A DNA stretch of 64,000 nt from Gammaproteobacteria bacterium (GTDB lineage: Bacteria; Pseudomonadota; Gammaproteobacteria; Ga0077536): contig JACKNG010000002.1 in NCBI GenBank assembly GCA_024235015.1, forward strand, positions 186,001 through 250,000. Reading direction: 5' to 3'. The translations under genes were made by a program, and so were the position numbers. The notes under the pieces were generated by a model. The model was not told where the DNA came from, ran no database searches, and saw nothing but the letters and a program-made list of their open reading frames with translations. Positions within the stretch are counted from its first letter, which is position 1; every line of letters starts with the position of its first letter. Of the stretch, positions 8,395 through 17,136 are shown piece by piece.

Positions 8395-9180
8395 TCACTG
8401 GCCGGTGCCGTCCCAGTGGGCGAGGAAGCTGTGCAGGTGCGGAGCCTGCGCCTCGCCGAGAAAGGCGCGTACGCGCTCGATCTCGGCAGCGAGGGCATCA
8501 TCCGTGAGATGGCCACGCAGGTGCTCGAAACGCAGGTAGACCAGCCAGGTGTTGAGCACGTCGGTCTCGCAGTAGTCGCGGATGTCCTTCAGCCGCCCGG
8601 CGCGGTACTGCGTCCAGACGTCGGCGCCGGACATGCCCATCTTGCCGGGGAAGCCGAGCAGGCTGGCCATCTGGTCCAGCGGCACGAAGGCGCGCGGCTG
8701 GTAGGCCGCCAGCACGTCCATGAGATCGATGTGCCGCCAATGGAACCGGCCGAGGTAGTTGTTGTAGCGGAAATTGCGATCGTCGTCGCCGGTATCCCAG
8801 TAGCGCGGCGCGCTGATGCCGTGCAGCAGCGCGCGGTAATGCAGTACCGGCAGGTCGAAGCCACTGCCGTTCCACGACACCAGGGTCGGCGAGTAGCGCT
8901 CGATGCCCTCGAAGAAGCGCCGGATGAGCTCGTCCTCGGGCGACTGTTCGTCGCCCAGCGACCACACGTTGAAGCGCTCGCCTTCGCGGAACACCGCCGA
9001 GATGGCGACCACCCGATGCAGGTGGTGACGCAGGAAATCGCTGCTGCCGCCGGTCTCCTGCAGGCGCTTGGAGAACATCACGGCGGCCACGCCGTCGTCG
9101 TCGAGATCCTCCAGCCCCCACAGGCGCCGCGCCCCGGCCACGTCGGGCACGGTCTCGATGTCGAACACGAAAACGTTCAT
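8395..9180 (-). CDS. Predicted 3'-5' exonuclease, PolB-like (DnaQ fold)
   Basis: 261 residues. The N-terminal FDIETVP motif carries the first metal-binding Asp-Glu pair; SWNGSGFDLPVL supplies the ExoII Asp, and a C-terminal YCETDVLNTWLVYLR supplies ExoIII. This matches the stand-alone family of proofreading-like exonucleases related to DNA polymerase B. No polymerase domain is attached. It precedes rlmD in the same direction with a 13-base gap, so the two are probably cotranscribed. Biological substrate unknown. Confidence 0.88.
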   Translation of the reverse strand: MNVFVFDIETVPDVAGARRLWGLEDLDDDGVAAVMFSKRLQETGGSSDFLRHHLHRVVAISAVFREGERFNVWSLGDEQSPEDELIRRFFEGIERYSPTLVSWNGSGFDLPVLHYRALLHGISAPRYWDTGDDDRNFRYNNYLGRFHWRHIDLMDVLAAYQPRAFVPLDQMASLLGFPGKMGMSGADVWTQYRAGRLKDIRDYCETDVLNTWLVYLRFEHLRGHLTDDALAAEIERVRAFLGEAQAPHLHSFLAHWDGTGQ

Positions 9181-9196
9181 GGGCAGAGGGTCACGC

Positions 9197-10087
9197 TCAG
9201 GCGGGGAACACCCCGGTGGACAGGTAGCGATCGCCGCGATCGCACACGATGGTGACGATCACGGCGTCCTCGACTTCGGCCGAGAGGCGCAGGGCCGCGG
9301 CCAGCGCCCCGCCGGACGAGATGCCGGCGAAGATGCCTTCCTCCGCGCCCAGGCGACGGGTCATGTCCTCGGCCTCGGCCTGGCTGACGTCGATGATGCG
9401 ATCGACCGCCGCCGGATCGTAGATCTTCGGCAGGTAGGCCGGCGGCCAACGCCGGATGCCGGGAATGCGCGCACCGTCGGCCGGCTGCACACCGACGATC
9501 ACGATGTCCGGATTGCGGCTCTTGAGGAAACGCGAGGTGCCCATGATGGTGCCCGTCGTCCCCATCGAGGCGACGAAGTGGGTGACCCGGCCGTGGGTGT
9601 CGCGCCAGATCTCGGGCCCGGTGTCAGCGTAATGCGCGAGCGGATTGTCCGGGTTGGCGAATTGATCGAGCACCTTGCCCTCGCCGCGTTCCTGCATGGC
9701 CTGGGCGAGATCGCGCGCGCCTTCCATGCCCTCGGCTTCCGACACCAACACCAGCTGCGCGCCGTAGGCCCTCATGACCGCGCGCCGTTCACTGGACATG
9801 TTCTCGGGCATGATCAGCACCATGCGGTAACCCTTCATCGCCGCGACCATGGCCAGCGCGATGCCGGTATTGCCACTGGTCGCCTCGATGAGGGTGTCGC
9901 CAGGGATGATCTCGCCGCGCGCCTCGGCGTGGCTGATCATGCTGAGCGCCGGCCGGTCCTTGACCGAACCGGCCGGGTTGTTGCCCTCCAGCTTGGCCAG
10001 CACGACGTTGCTGGTCGGCCCGGGCAGACGCTGCAGGCGAACCAGCGGCGTGTTGCCGACGAAGTGCTCGAGGGTGGGCCAGGTCAT
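9197..10087 (-). CDS. cysM: Cysteine synthase B (O-acetylserine sulfhydrylase)
   Basis: 296 residues, the usual length of CysM. The PLP lysine is K43 in AGSVKDRPAL; the substrate loop TSGNTG and the phosphate-binding GTTGTIMG are intact. The C-terminus (IVCDRGDRYLSTGVF) is CysM-like rather than CysK-like. It makes cysteine from O-acetylserine and sulfide, and CysM enzymes can also use thiosulfate. It lies 16 bases upstream of the exonuclease gene, the order often seen with rlmD in related genomes. Confidence 0.93.
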   Translation of the reverse strand: MTWPTLEHFVGNTPLVRLQRLPGPTSNVVLAKLEGNNPAGSVKDRPALSMISHAEARGEIIPGDTLIEATSGNTGIALAMVAAMKGYRMVLIMPENMSSERRAVMRAYGAQLVLVSEAEGMEGARDLAQAMQERGEGKVLDQFANPDNPLAHYADTGPEIWRDTHGRVTHFVASMGTTGTIMGTSRFLKSRNPDIVIVGVQPADGARIPGIRRWPPAYLPKIYDPAAVDRIIDVSQAEAEDMTRRLGAEEGIFAGISSGGALAAALRLSAEVEDAVIVTIVCDRGDRYLSTGVFPA

Positions 10088-10185
10088 GATGCGACTAGGG
10101 CGATGCGAAGCTGCAGCGGCGACCAGCGCCCGGCATGGCGCTCGCCGTCACCCGCGGGCGCGGCAGGCGGCGCCGCGCTCGCCAC

Positions 10186-10746
10186 TCAGAAATGGTAGCC
10201 GAGCTGCAGGACGTGGAAGTTGATGCCGGGATTCTCGTCACCGAGACTCGCGTTCGACAAGTGCTGGAAACGGTAGACCAGTTCGTAGCGCCCCTGGTCA
10301 CCGAAGCGCGCGCCGAGGCCGAGGTGGCTGCCGAACGCGAAGGGGATGTCGAAATCCTCGTCGCTGATGCCGCTGTGGGTATGCCCGTGCGCGCCGACGC
10401 CGAACTCGGCGAACGGCGCGATGCCGCCCTTGCCCGCATCGTGCTGCCAGCGCAGCACCGGGGTCAGGCCGAAATCGACCAGGTTGTCGTGGCCGGTCGT
10501 ACCCTTGAAGCCGTCCCAGTAGGCGATCGAGGCTTCCAGGTAGGCGCCGAAACTCCAGTCCCCGGTGCGCCACCAGTTGCCACCGAGATCCCAGCGCAAC
10601 GCGGCGCCGTAGCGCTCGGCATCCTCGTCACCATCGGAAAAGCCGCCTTCGACGACCATGGTGTCGATGGCCAGGGCCGGCAGAGCGGCGCCCAGCATGG
10701 CGAGCAGGAGCACGAGCCTGGACCAGGCGGGAACGGACGCTTTCAT
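10186..10746 (-). CDS. pagL: Lipid A 3-O-deacylase PagL-like outer-membrane enzyme
   Basis: 186 residues: a signal peptide (about 1-26, ending ALA) followed by an eight-stranded beta-barrel pattern ending in aromatic YHF. The catalytic His-Ser pair is visible in YRFQHLSNASLG, followed by the conserved NPGINF. PagL removes the 3-O acyl chain from lipid A, changing envelope permeability and immune recognition. It stands alone, 98 bases from cysM. Confidence 0.88.
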   Translation of the reverse strand: MKASVPAWSRLVLLLAMLGAALPALAIDTMVVEGGFSDGDEDAERYGAALRWDLGGNWWRTGDWSFGAYLEASIAYWDGFKGTTGHDNLVDFGLTPVLRWQHDAGKGGIAPFAEFGVGAHGHTHSGISDEDFDIPFAFGSHLGLGARFGDQGRYELVYRFQHLSNASLGDENPGINFHVLQLGYHF

Positions 10747-10811
10747 GGAATGCTGGCTTCCGGTGGGTTGTCGTTATCGGGGCGCTAGGCTAGCCGGTTC
10801 GCCGGGGGCGT

Positions 10812-11306
10812 TCAACTCGCGCCGCGGTGGTCGAGCGGCGGGCCGAGCGGCATGCTCAACACGAACGCATCCTCGCGGCCATCGTGGGCGGGATAGTAAT
10901 CGCGACGCGTGCCGACATGGCGGAAACCGAGTTCCTGGTAGAGCCGGATCGCGGCATCGTTCGAGGGCCGCACTTCGAGGTAGGCGATGCGGGCGCCGTG
11001 GGTGCCGGCGGTCTCGAGCAGGTGACGCATGAGGGTCCGCGCATGACCCTGGCGACGCGCCGCGGGTGCCACGCAGATGTTGAGGATGTGGCTCTCCTCC
11101 ACCGCCACCGACATGATGCCGTGCCCGCACAGCGTCTCGCCGTCGTCCAGCACCCAGCAGCAGTAACCGACCCGCAGACAGTCGGAGAATATGTTGCCCG
11201 ACCACGGGAAGTCGTAGCAGGCATGTTCGACTTCGAGCACCGCCGGGATGTCGGCTTCGTCCATCGGGCGAATGTTCACCGCCTCCGGGCACAACACCGC
11301 GCTCAC
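10812..11306 (-). CDS. rimI: [Ribosomal protein S18]-alanine N-acetyltransferase RimI
   Basis: 164 residues from GTG 11306, which shares GTGA with the stop of the upstream uracil-DNA glycosylase gene; a GGGGAGG ribosome-binding site precedes it. The single GNAT domain shows the acetyl-CoA loop (APAARRQGHA) and a RimI-type C-terminus (LYQELGFRHVGTRRDYY). It acetylates the N-terminal alanine of S18. The longer upstream open frame lies inside the glycosylase gene and is rejected. Confidence 0.88.
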   Translation of the reverse strand: MSAVLCPEAVNIRPMDEADIPAVLEVEHACYDFPWSGNIFSDCLRVGYCCWVLDDGETLCGHGIMSVAVEESHILNICVAPAARRQGHARTLMRHLLETAGTHGARIAYLEVRPSNDAAIRLYQELGFRHVGTRRDYYPAHDGREDAFVLSMPLGPPLDHRGAS

Positions 11307-12082
11307 GACGACGCCTCCCCGAGCAGCTCGCGCAGCGTCATGAGATCGCGCCAGCTCTTGCGCTTGTCGGCAGGGGTCCGCAGCAGGTAGGCCGGGTGGT
11401 AGGTGACGACGACGGGGATGCCCGTGTCGGCGTATTCGTAGCGTTGTCCGCGCATGCGACCTATCGGGGTATCGACCTCGAGCAGATTCTGCGCGGCGAT
11501 CCGGCCGACGGCAAGAATCGCGCGCGGTTGCAGCAACGCGATCTGGCGGCCGAGGAAATCGGCACAGGCGACCACCTCTTCCGGCTTCGGATCGCGGTTC
11601 CCGGGCGGACGACACTTGAGGATGTTGGCGATGAAGACCGCCTCGCGCCGGAGGCCGATGGCGCGCAGCATCGAGTTGAGCAACTGGCCGGCACGGCCGA
11701 CGAAAGGCTCGCCGCGACGATCTTCGTCGGCGCCGGGCGCCTCGCCGATGACCATCAGCGAGGCCTTGCGATCACCCACCCCGAACACGGTGTTGGTGCG
11801 CGTGCGGTGCAGTTCGCAGGCGGTACAGGCGGCGACGCTGCGTGCGAGACGTTCCCAGTCCATGCCGGCGACCGCGTCGCGGTCGGCTTCGCCACCGGCC
11901 TCGGCCGGGCCCGCCGGCAGCGTGACCTCGGTGGGGTCGGCCGCCAGCGCGTCCGCCGTCGCCCGCTGCTGCCACACCGTGATCCCCATCGCGGCCAGCA
12001 GCGCGTGGCGGCGCGCATCCAGCGCCCGCGCGCTGCCGCCCGGCGCGGCTTCCCCGCTCACGCCGGCCTCACCCGTCGCCAC
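11303..12082 (-). CDS. Uracil-DNA glycosylase, family 4 (iron-sulfur)
   Basis: 259 residues. A variable N-terminus (about 1-75) precedes the family 4 core: CTAC and CRPPGNRDPKPEEVVAC supply the four cysteines for a 4Fe-4S cluster, GEAPGADED is motif 1, and HPAYLLR is the C-terminal motif. It removes uracil from DNA to start base-excision repair. GTG 12082 gives a 14-base overlap with pssA; a slightly later GTG is possible. The N-terminal region is longer than in thermophilic homologues, as is usual in Proteobacteria. Confidence 0.92.
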   Translation of the reverse strand: MATGEAGVSGEAAPGGSARALDARRHALLAAMGITVWQQRATADALAADPTEVTLPAGPAEAGGEADRDAVAGMDWERLARSVAACTACELHRTRTNTVFGVGDRKASLMVIGEAPGADEDRRGEPFVGRAGQLLNSMLRAIGLRREAVFIANILKCRPPGNRDPKPEEVVACADFLGRQIALLQPRAILAVGRIAAQNLLEVDTPIGRMRGQRYEYADTGIPVVVTYHPAYLLRTPADKRKSWRDLMTLRELLGEASS

Positions 12083-12881
12083 TGCCCGCGGCCTTGGCCT
12101 CGCGCCGCTCGGCGCGGCGACGACGACGCTGCCACCAGGTGTCGGCGATGCCCGACAGGGCGTAGCCGCCGAACAGCACCAGCAGGATGGTGGCCGGCTC
12201 GATCGACACCAGCACGAACACCATCACCACCGCCAGCACGGCGACGAAAGGGACGCGGCCGCGCAGGTCGAAATCCTTGAAACTGTAGTAGCGCACGTTA
12301 CTGACCATGAGCAACGCGGCCAGCACCGTGGCGCAGGCGCCGGCCAGGGCGAGCACGAAACTCCCGCGCAGTTCGAAATGCGCACCCACCCACACCAGCG
12401 AGGCGACGATGGCGGCGGCGGCAGGACTCGGCAGGCCCTGGAAGTAGCGCTTGTCGGCGATGCCGACCTGGGTGTTGAAACGCGCCAGGCGCAGCGCCGC
12501 GGCGGCGGTGTAGACGAAGGCGGCGAGCCAGCCGAGCTTGCCGAGGTCGAACAGGGCCCACTCGTAGATCACCAGCGCCGGTGCGAGACCGAAGGACACC
12601 ATGTCGGACAGGCTGTCGTACTGCGCACCGAAATCGCTCTGCGTGTTGGTCATGCGCGCGATGCGCCCGTCCATGCCGTCGAGCACCATGGCGACGACGA
12701 TAGCGATGGCCGCCGCCTCGAAGCGCGTGTTGATGGCGGCGACGATGCCGTAGAAACCGGCGAACAAGGCGCCGGTGGTAAACAGGTTGGGCAGCAGGTA
12801 GATACCGGCGCGGCGGCGGGTTTCGACGCGGGGCGCGGAACGCCCGGGCGGCTCGTTGCTGTTGTTGTGGATGACGCGCAT
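12069..12881 (-). CDS. pssA: CDP-diacylglycerol-serine O-phosphatidyltransferase
   Basis: 270 residues with about seven or eight membrane helices. The CDP-alcohol phosphotransferase signature DGMDGRIAR...GAQYDSLSD is complete. It condenses CDP-diacylglycerol with serine to give phosphatidylserine, the substrate of the Psd encoded just upstream. The Arg-rich C-terminus (WWQRRRRRAERREAK) is cytoplasmic. This is the Bacillus-type integral membrane enzyme, not the E. coli phospholipase D-like PssA. Confidence 0.93.
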   Translation of the reverse strand: MRVIHNNSNEPPGRSAPRVETRRRAGIYLLPNLFTTGALFAGFYGIVAAINTRFEAAAIAIVVAMVLDGMDGRIARMTNTQSDFGAQYDSLSDMVSFGLAPALVIYEWALFDLGKLGWLAAFVYTAAAALRLARFNTQVGIADKRYFQGLPSPAAAAIVASLVWVGAHFELRGSFVLALAGACATVLAALLMVSNVRYYSFKDFDLRGRVPFVAVLAVVMVFVLVSIEPATILLVLFGGYALSGIADTWWQRRRRRAERREAKAAGSGDG

Positions 12882-12960
12882 GAACGGCCCCTGCGGGAGA
12901 CCCGCCGGGAGCGGGCGTGGCCGCCAGTGTACTGCGCCGGCGACGCCGGGTTAAGGCACC

Positions 12961-13665
12961 TCAGGTCGCGCCCGCGCCGTCGGCCGCTTCCTCTGTCGCC
13001 GGGATGGCCGATACGGGCGCCTCGTGCAGCAACTGCATGAGGACCGTCTCCGCGCCGCTCGCGCGCGCGCCCGGCGTGATGCCGACGATCGATTCGGCGG
13101 CGCAGTAGACGCGGATGCGACAACCGAGCGGCGCATAGCCGATGCGCCGCCCATGGCCGACCCGCTCGCCCGGCTGGTAGGCGAGGTGGAGGCGGGCGGC
13201 ACGCAGTTCGCGCGCGATCTCGAGCACGACGTCGTCCCCTTCGTCGGTGCGTACGAGGAAGGCCAGGGCGTGCCCCGCGCCGTCCAGGGCGCCGTCGCCA
13301 TGGCGCGGCGTCGACCATTGCTCGACGATCTTGCCCTCGATGGGGCTGTAGATCGCGTGGACGTCGAGCGCCCCGGCGCGCAGCGTCACCGCTTGCGCGG
13401 CGCGTCCGAGCCAGGGATCGAAGGCGGCGCCGGCCGCGCCCACCACGCCGTCGACCGGCGCCACGATGGCCAGCGGCAGGGCCGGCACCGTGCGCTGCGG
13501 GTCGCGGTGGTACCAGCCGACCGCGGCGAGAGCGGGCAGCAGCCACCACAGCGCTTCGGCGCCGAGCAGGCCGGCGAGGACCGCGGCCAGCAGGCAGGAC
13601 ACGATGAACGCGCCGCGCCCCTCGGGGGCGACGGGCGCGACCTTGAACAAGGCAACGCGCGACAT
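12961..13665 (-). CDS. psd: Phosphatidylserine decarboxylase-like protein with Cys at the pyruvoyl site
   Basis: 234 residues, matching the short (archaeal or Sinorhizobium-type) Psd family, with one or two N-terminal membrane helices and PVDG and DVHAIYSPIEGKI motifs. The family self-cleaves at a Gly-Ser bond so that Ser becomes the pyruvoyl cofactor. Here the region reads YAPLGCRIRVY, so the expected Ser is a Cys (codon TGT at about 13120-13122). A C-terminal tail (about 20 residues, Ala/Glu-rich) is extra. Position between ilvC and pssA is the normal psd position. It should make phosphatidylethanolamine if Cys can support pyruvoyl formation, as cysteine does in glycine and proline reductases. 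Confidence 0.82.
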   Translation of the reverse strand: MSRVALFKVAPVAPEGRGAFIVSCLLAAVLAGLLGAEALWWLLPALAAVGWYHRDPQRTVPALPLAIVAPVDGVVGAAGAAFDPWLGRAAQAVTLRAGALDVHAIYSPIEGKIVEQWSTPRHGDGALDGAGHALAFLVRTDEGDDVVLEIARELRAARLHLAYQPGERVGHGRRIGYAPLGCRIRVYCAAESIVGITPGARASGAETVLMQLLHEAPVSAIPATEEAADGAGAT

Positions 13666-13688
13666 GGCAGCGCGCGAACGCTTGGGGC

Positions 13689-14711
13689 CTAGTTACGGCT
13701 CTTGTCGACCAGCTTGTTGGCACCGATCCACGGCATCATGCCACGCAGACGCTCACCGACCTCCTCGATCGGATGGCTCTGGGCGATGCGGCGCTTGGCC
13801 TTGAGCACGGCGACCCCGGTACGGTTCTCGCCAATCCATTCGCGGGCGAACTCGCCGTTCTGGATCTCGGCCAGGATGCGCTTCATCTCGGCCTTGGTGT
13901 CCTCGGTGACGATGCGCGGACCGCGGGTGAAATCGCCGTATTCCGCGGTGTTCGAGATCGAGTAGCGCATGTTGGCGATGCCGCCCTCGTAGATCAGGTC
14001 GACGATGAGCTTGACCTCGTGCAAGCACTCGAAATAGGCCATCTCCGGCGCGTAGCCGGCCTCGACCAGGGTCTCGAATCCGGCCTGGATGAGCGCGGTC
14101 ATGCCGCCGCACAGCACGGTCTGCTCGCCGAACAGATCGGTTTCGGTCTCTTCCTTGAACGAGGTCTCGATGACCCCGGCGCGACCGCCGCCGTTGGCGG
14201 ACGCATAGGACAGCGCGATGTCCTTGGCCTGGCCCGAAGCGTCCTGGTAGATGGCGATGAGGCTGGGCACGCCGCCACCCTGGGTGTAGGTCGAACGCAC
14301 CAGGTGGCCGGGCCCCTTGGGCGCGATCATGATGACGTCGAGGTCGGCACGCGGCTCGATGGCGCCGAAATGGATGTTGAAACCGTGGGCGAAGGCCAGC
14401 GTCGCGCCCTGCTTGATGTTGGGCTCGACCTCGTTCCTGTAGAGATCGGCCTGGTGCTCGTCGGGCGCCAGGATCATGACCAGGTCGGCGCTGGCGACGG
14501 CCTCGCCGACCGCGGCCACGGCCAGCCCGGCGCCTTCCGCCTTGGCCCACGAAGACGAACCCGGACGCAGGCCGACGACGACGCTGACACCCGAATCCTT
14601 GAGGTTGTTCGCATGCGCGTGGCCCTGCGAGCCATAACCGATGATCGCGACCTTGCGTGCCTGGATCAGCGAGAGGTCGGCGTCTTTGTCGTAGTAGATG
14701 TTGAGTGCCAT
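13689..14711 (-). CDS. ilvC: Ketol-acid reductoisomerase (class I, NADP-dependent)
   Basis: 340 residues, the short class I length. The Rossmann motif GYGSQGHAHANNLKDSG and the metal-binding acidic residues (DLFGEQTVLCGG; ECLHEVKLIVDLIYEGG) are intact. It converts acetolactate and acetohydroxybutyrate to the dihydroxy acids of valine and isoleucine synthesis. It follows ilvH after 203 bases and precedes psd by 23 bases, so ilv and phospholipid genes are likely in one transcript. Confidence 0.96.
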   Translation of the reverse strand: MALNIYYDKDADLSLIQARKVAIIGYGSQGHAHANNLKDSGVSVVVGLRPGSSSWAKAEGAGLAVAAVGEAVASADLVMILAPDEHQADLYRNEVEPNIKQGATLAFAHGFNIHFGAIEPRADLDVIMIAPKGPGHLVRSTYTQGGGVPSLIAIYQDASGQAKDIALSYASANGGGRAGVIETSFKEETETDLFGEQTVLCGGMTALIQAGFETLVEAGYAPEMAYFECLHEVKLIVDLIYEGGIANMRYSISNTAEYGDFTRGPRIVTEDTKAEMKRILAEIQNGEFAREWIGENRTGVAVLKAKRRIAQSHPIEEVGERLRGMMPWIGANKLVDKSRN

Positions 14712-14809
14712 CGTCTGGGTCCTGTGTCTGTCGGGGTTTGCTATTGGCAGGCCGGGGAAAAACTACTGCGGATGCCATCTGCCGCGTGACGCGCCAGCCT
14801 GCGCTTCTC

Positions 14810-14912
14810 GTTTACACCAGTAAACTCCGGTGCTCGGCTCGCACGCGCCTTGCATCTGGCATTCCTCGCTACGTTTTTCTCCACCCTGCTCGTGGTTGCT
14901 GACGAGGAATGC
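14810..14912 (-). repeat. Inverted repeats in the ilvH-ilvC gap
   Basis: Two palindromes lie in the 203-base gap. The arms GCATTCCTCG (14859-14868) and CGAGGAATGC (14903-14912) are a perfect 10-bp pair with a 34-base loop, beginning 3 bases after the ilvH stop. Downstream, GTTTAC-ACCA-GTAAAC (14810-14825) is a 6-bp hairpin. No T-run follows either, so these look more like processing, RNA-stability or repeat-family elements than terminators. Confidence 0.5.
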
Positions 14913-14914
14913 GC

Positions 14915-15418
14915 TCAGGCCTTCAGCGCCTTGCTGCCCTTGAGCAGTCCGAGCACGCCGGAGCGCGCCATTTCCATCACGTGACGCACGCCGGCCGCCT
15001 CGATGAAGTCGTCGAGCCGCTCGCGCGTGCCGCTCAGCTCGATGGTGTAGCTGACCTCGGTGATGTCGACGATGGCGCCGCCGAAGATGTCGGCCAGACG
15101 CTTGAACTCGGCACGCTGTTCGGGCCCGGCGGTGCGCAGCTTGACCAGCATCAGCTCGCGTTCGATGTGCGGGCCGCCGTCGTTGAGATCGACCAGCTTG
15201 ATGACGTCGACCAGCTTGTTCAGCTGCTTGGTGATCTGCTCGATGATCTCGGGCGAGCCGGTCGTCACCACGGTCATGCGCGACACCGTGGGGTCCTCGG
15301 TCGGCGCGACGGCCAACGACTCGATGTTGTAGGCGCGCGCGCTGAACAGCCCGGACACGCGTGACAGCGCGCCCGAAGCGTTTTCCATCAGGATGGAGAT
15401 GGTGTGTCGTTCGTTCAT
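14915..15418 (-). CDS. ilvH: Acetolactate synthase small (regulatory) subunit
   Basis: 167 residues with an N-terminal ACT domain (about 4-78: TISILMENASGALSRVSGLF and the GSPEIIEQITKQLNKLVDVI helix) and the C-terminal ALS_ss domain. It binds valine and confers feedback inhibition on the catalytic subunit. ATG 15418 overlaps the ilvB stop by ATGA, indicating translational coupling. Confidence 0.95.
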   Translation of the reverse strand: MNERHTISILMENASGALSRVSGLFSARAYNIESLAVAPTEDPTVSRMTVVTTGSPEIIEQITKQLNKLVDVIKLVDLNDGGPHIERELMLVKLRTAGPEQRAEFKRLADIFGGAIVDITEVSYTIELSGTRERLDDFIEAAGVRHVMEMARSGVLGLLKGSKALKA

Positions 15419-17136
15419 GCGAGCTCACGCTCGTTGGGCGCGAGGTGCATCTCGTGCTGCCCCTTGCCGGCCGCGATCATCGGGTAGACGTTCTCGGTCT
15501 GGTCGGTGATGAAGTCCATCAGCACCAGGCGGTCCTTCATCGCGAAGGCCTCCTCCAGCGCGCCGTCGACGTCGGCCGGGTTCTCGATGCGCATGCCGAC
15601 GTGGCCGAAGGCCTCGGCCATCTTGACGAAGTCCGGCAGGGCGTCCATGTAGGAGTGCGAGTAACGGCGGTCGTAGAAGAACTCCTGCCACTGCCGCACC
15701 ATGCCCATGTAGCGGTTGTTGAGGCTGATGATCTTGATCGGCAGGCCGTACTGCAGCGCCGTCGACAGCTCCTGTACGCACATCACGAAACTCGCCTCGC
15801 CGGTGATGCAGGCAACTTGAGAATCGGGGAAGGCGAGCTGCACGCCGATGGCGGCGGGCAGGCCGAAGCCCATGGTGCCGAGGCCACCGGAGTTGATCCA
15901 GCGACGCGGCTTGTCGAAGGGATAGAACTGCGCCGCCCACATCTGGTGCTGGCCGACGTCGGAGGTGACGTAGGCCTCACCCCCGGTCACCCGGTAGAGG
16001 GACTGGATCACCGCCTGCGGCTTGATCTTGTCGCTCTTGCGGTCGTAGCGCAGGCAGTCGAGCTTGCGCCATTCGGCGATCTGCTGCCACCACGGGTCCG
16101 AGTCGCGGTTGGGCGGGGTGTGGTCGGAGCCCTCGATGATCTCGATCAGATCGGTCAGCACGCTCGACACGCTGCCGACGATGGGCACGTCGACCGGCAC
16201 GTTCTTCGAGATCGACGCCGGGTCGATGTCGACGTGGATGATCTTGGCCTCGGGACAGAACTTCTCGAGGTCGCCGGTGACGCGATCGTCGAAACGCGCA
16301 CCGATGGCGAGCAGCACGTCGCAGTGGTGCATCGCCATGTTGGCCTCGTAGGTGCCGTGCATGCCGAGCATGCCGACGAACTGCGGGTCGTTGCCGGGGA
16401 AGGCGCCCAGCCCCATCAGGGTATTGGTGACCGGGTAGCCGAGCAGGCGGGCGAACCGGGTGAGGTGTTCCGCGGCATTGTCGAGCACCACCCCGCCGCC
16501 GGTGTAGATCATCGGCTTGCGCGCGGCGAGCAGCAGCTGCGCGGCGCGCTTGATCTGGCCCGGGTGGCCCTTGACCGTCGGCCGGTAGGAGCGCATGTCG
16601 ATGCTCTCCGGGTAGTGGTACTCGGCGACGTTGGCGGTGACGTCCTTGGGGATGTCCACCACCACCGGGCCGGGGCGGCCGGTGGACGCCACGTAGAATG
16701 CCTTCTTCACCGTCTCGGCCAGGTCCTCGACGCGCTCGACGAGGAAGTTGTGCTTCACGCACGGCCGCGTGATGCCGATGCAGTCGACTTCCTGGAAAGC
16801 GTCGTTGCCGATCAGCGCGGTGGCGACCTGGCCGGTGAACACCACCATCGGGATCGAATCCATGTAGGCGGTGGCGATGCCGGTGACGCAGTTGGTCGCG
16901 CCGGGGCCCGAAGTCACCAGCACCACGCCGGGCTTGCCGGTGGCGCGGGCGTAGCCGTCAGCGGCGTGCGTGGCGCCCTGCTCGTGGCGTACCAGGATGT
17001 GCTTGACCTTGTCCTGCTTGAAGATCTCGTCGTAGATGTGCAGGACCGATCCGCCGGGGTAGCCGAAGACGAATTCCACGCCCTCGTCAGCCAGTGCCCG
17101 CACGAAGATTTCCGCACCGCGCAGTCGCTCAGTCAC
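15415..17136 (-). CDS. ilvB: Acetolactate synthase large (catalytic) subunit
   Basis: 573 residues from GTG 17136. The three thiamine-diphosphate enzyme domains are present: N-terminal with the catalytic Glu (RHEQGATHAADGYARA), a central FAD-binding domain, and the C-terminal cofactor motif GEASFVMCVQELSTALQYGLPIK, which has Glu at the usual Asp of GD. It condenses two pyruvates, or pyruvate with 2-oxobutyrate. GTG 17145 is the alternative start; a GGGTGA sequence suits 17136. First gene of the ilv-psd-pssA run. Confidence 0.93.
   Translation of the reverse strand: MTERLRGAEIFVRALADEGVEFVFGYPGGSVLHIYDEIFKQDKVKHILVRHEQGATHAADGYARATGKPGVVLVTSGPGATNCVTGIATAYMDSIPMVVFTGQVATALIGNDAFQEVDCIGITRPCVKHNFLVERVEDLAETVKKAFYVASTGRPGPVVVDIPKDVTANVAEYHYPESIDMRSYRPTVKGHPGQIKRAAQLLLAARKPMIYTGGGVVLDNAAEHLTRFARLLGYPVTNTLMGLGAFPGNDPQFVGMLGMHGTYEANMAMHHCDVLLAIGARFDDRVTGDLEKFCPEAKIIHVDIDPASISKNVPVDVPIVGSVSSVLTDLIEIIEGSDHTPPNRDSDPWWQQIAEWRKLDCLRYDRKSDKIKPQAVIQSLYRVTGGEAYVTSDVGQHQMWAAQFYPFDKPRRWINSGGLGTMGFGLPAAIGVQLAFPDSQVACITGEASFVMCVQELSTALQYGLPIKIISLNNRYMGMVRQWQEFFYDRRYSHSYMDALPDFVKMAEAFGHVGMRIENPADVDGALEEAFAMKDRLVLMDFITDQTENVYPMIAAGKGQHEMHLAPNERELA

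Noticed and set aside
11307..11615. Longer N-terminus for RimI
   Set aside because: The extension lies inside the uracil-DNA glycosylase gene and has no homology; GTG 11306 has a good ribosome-binding site.
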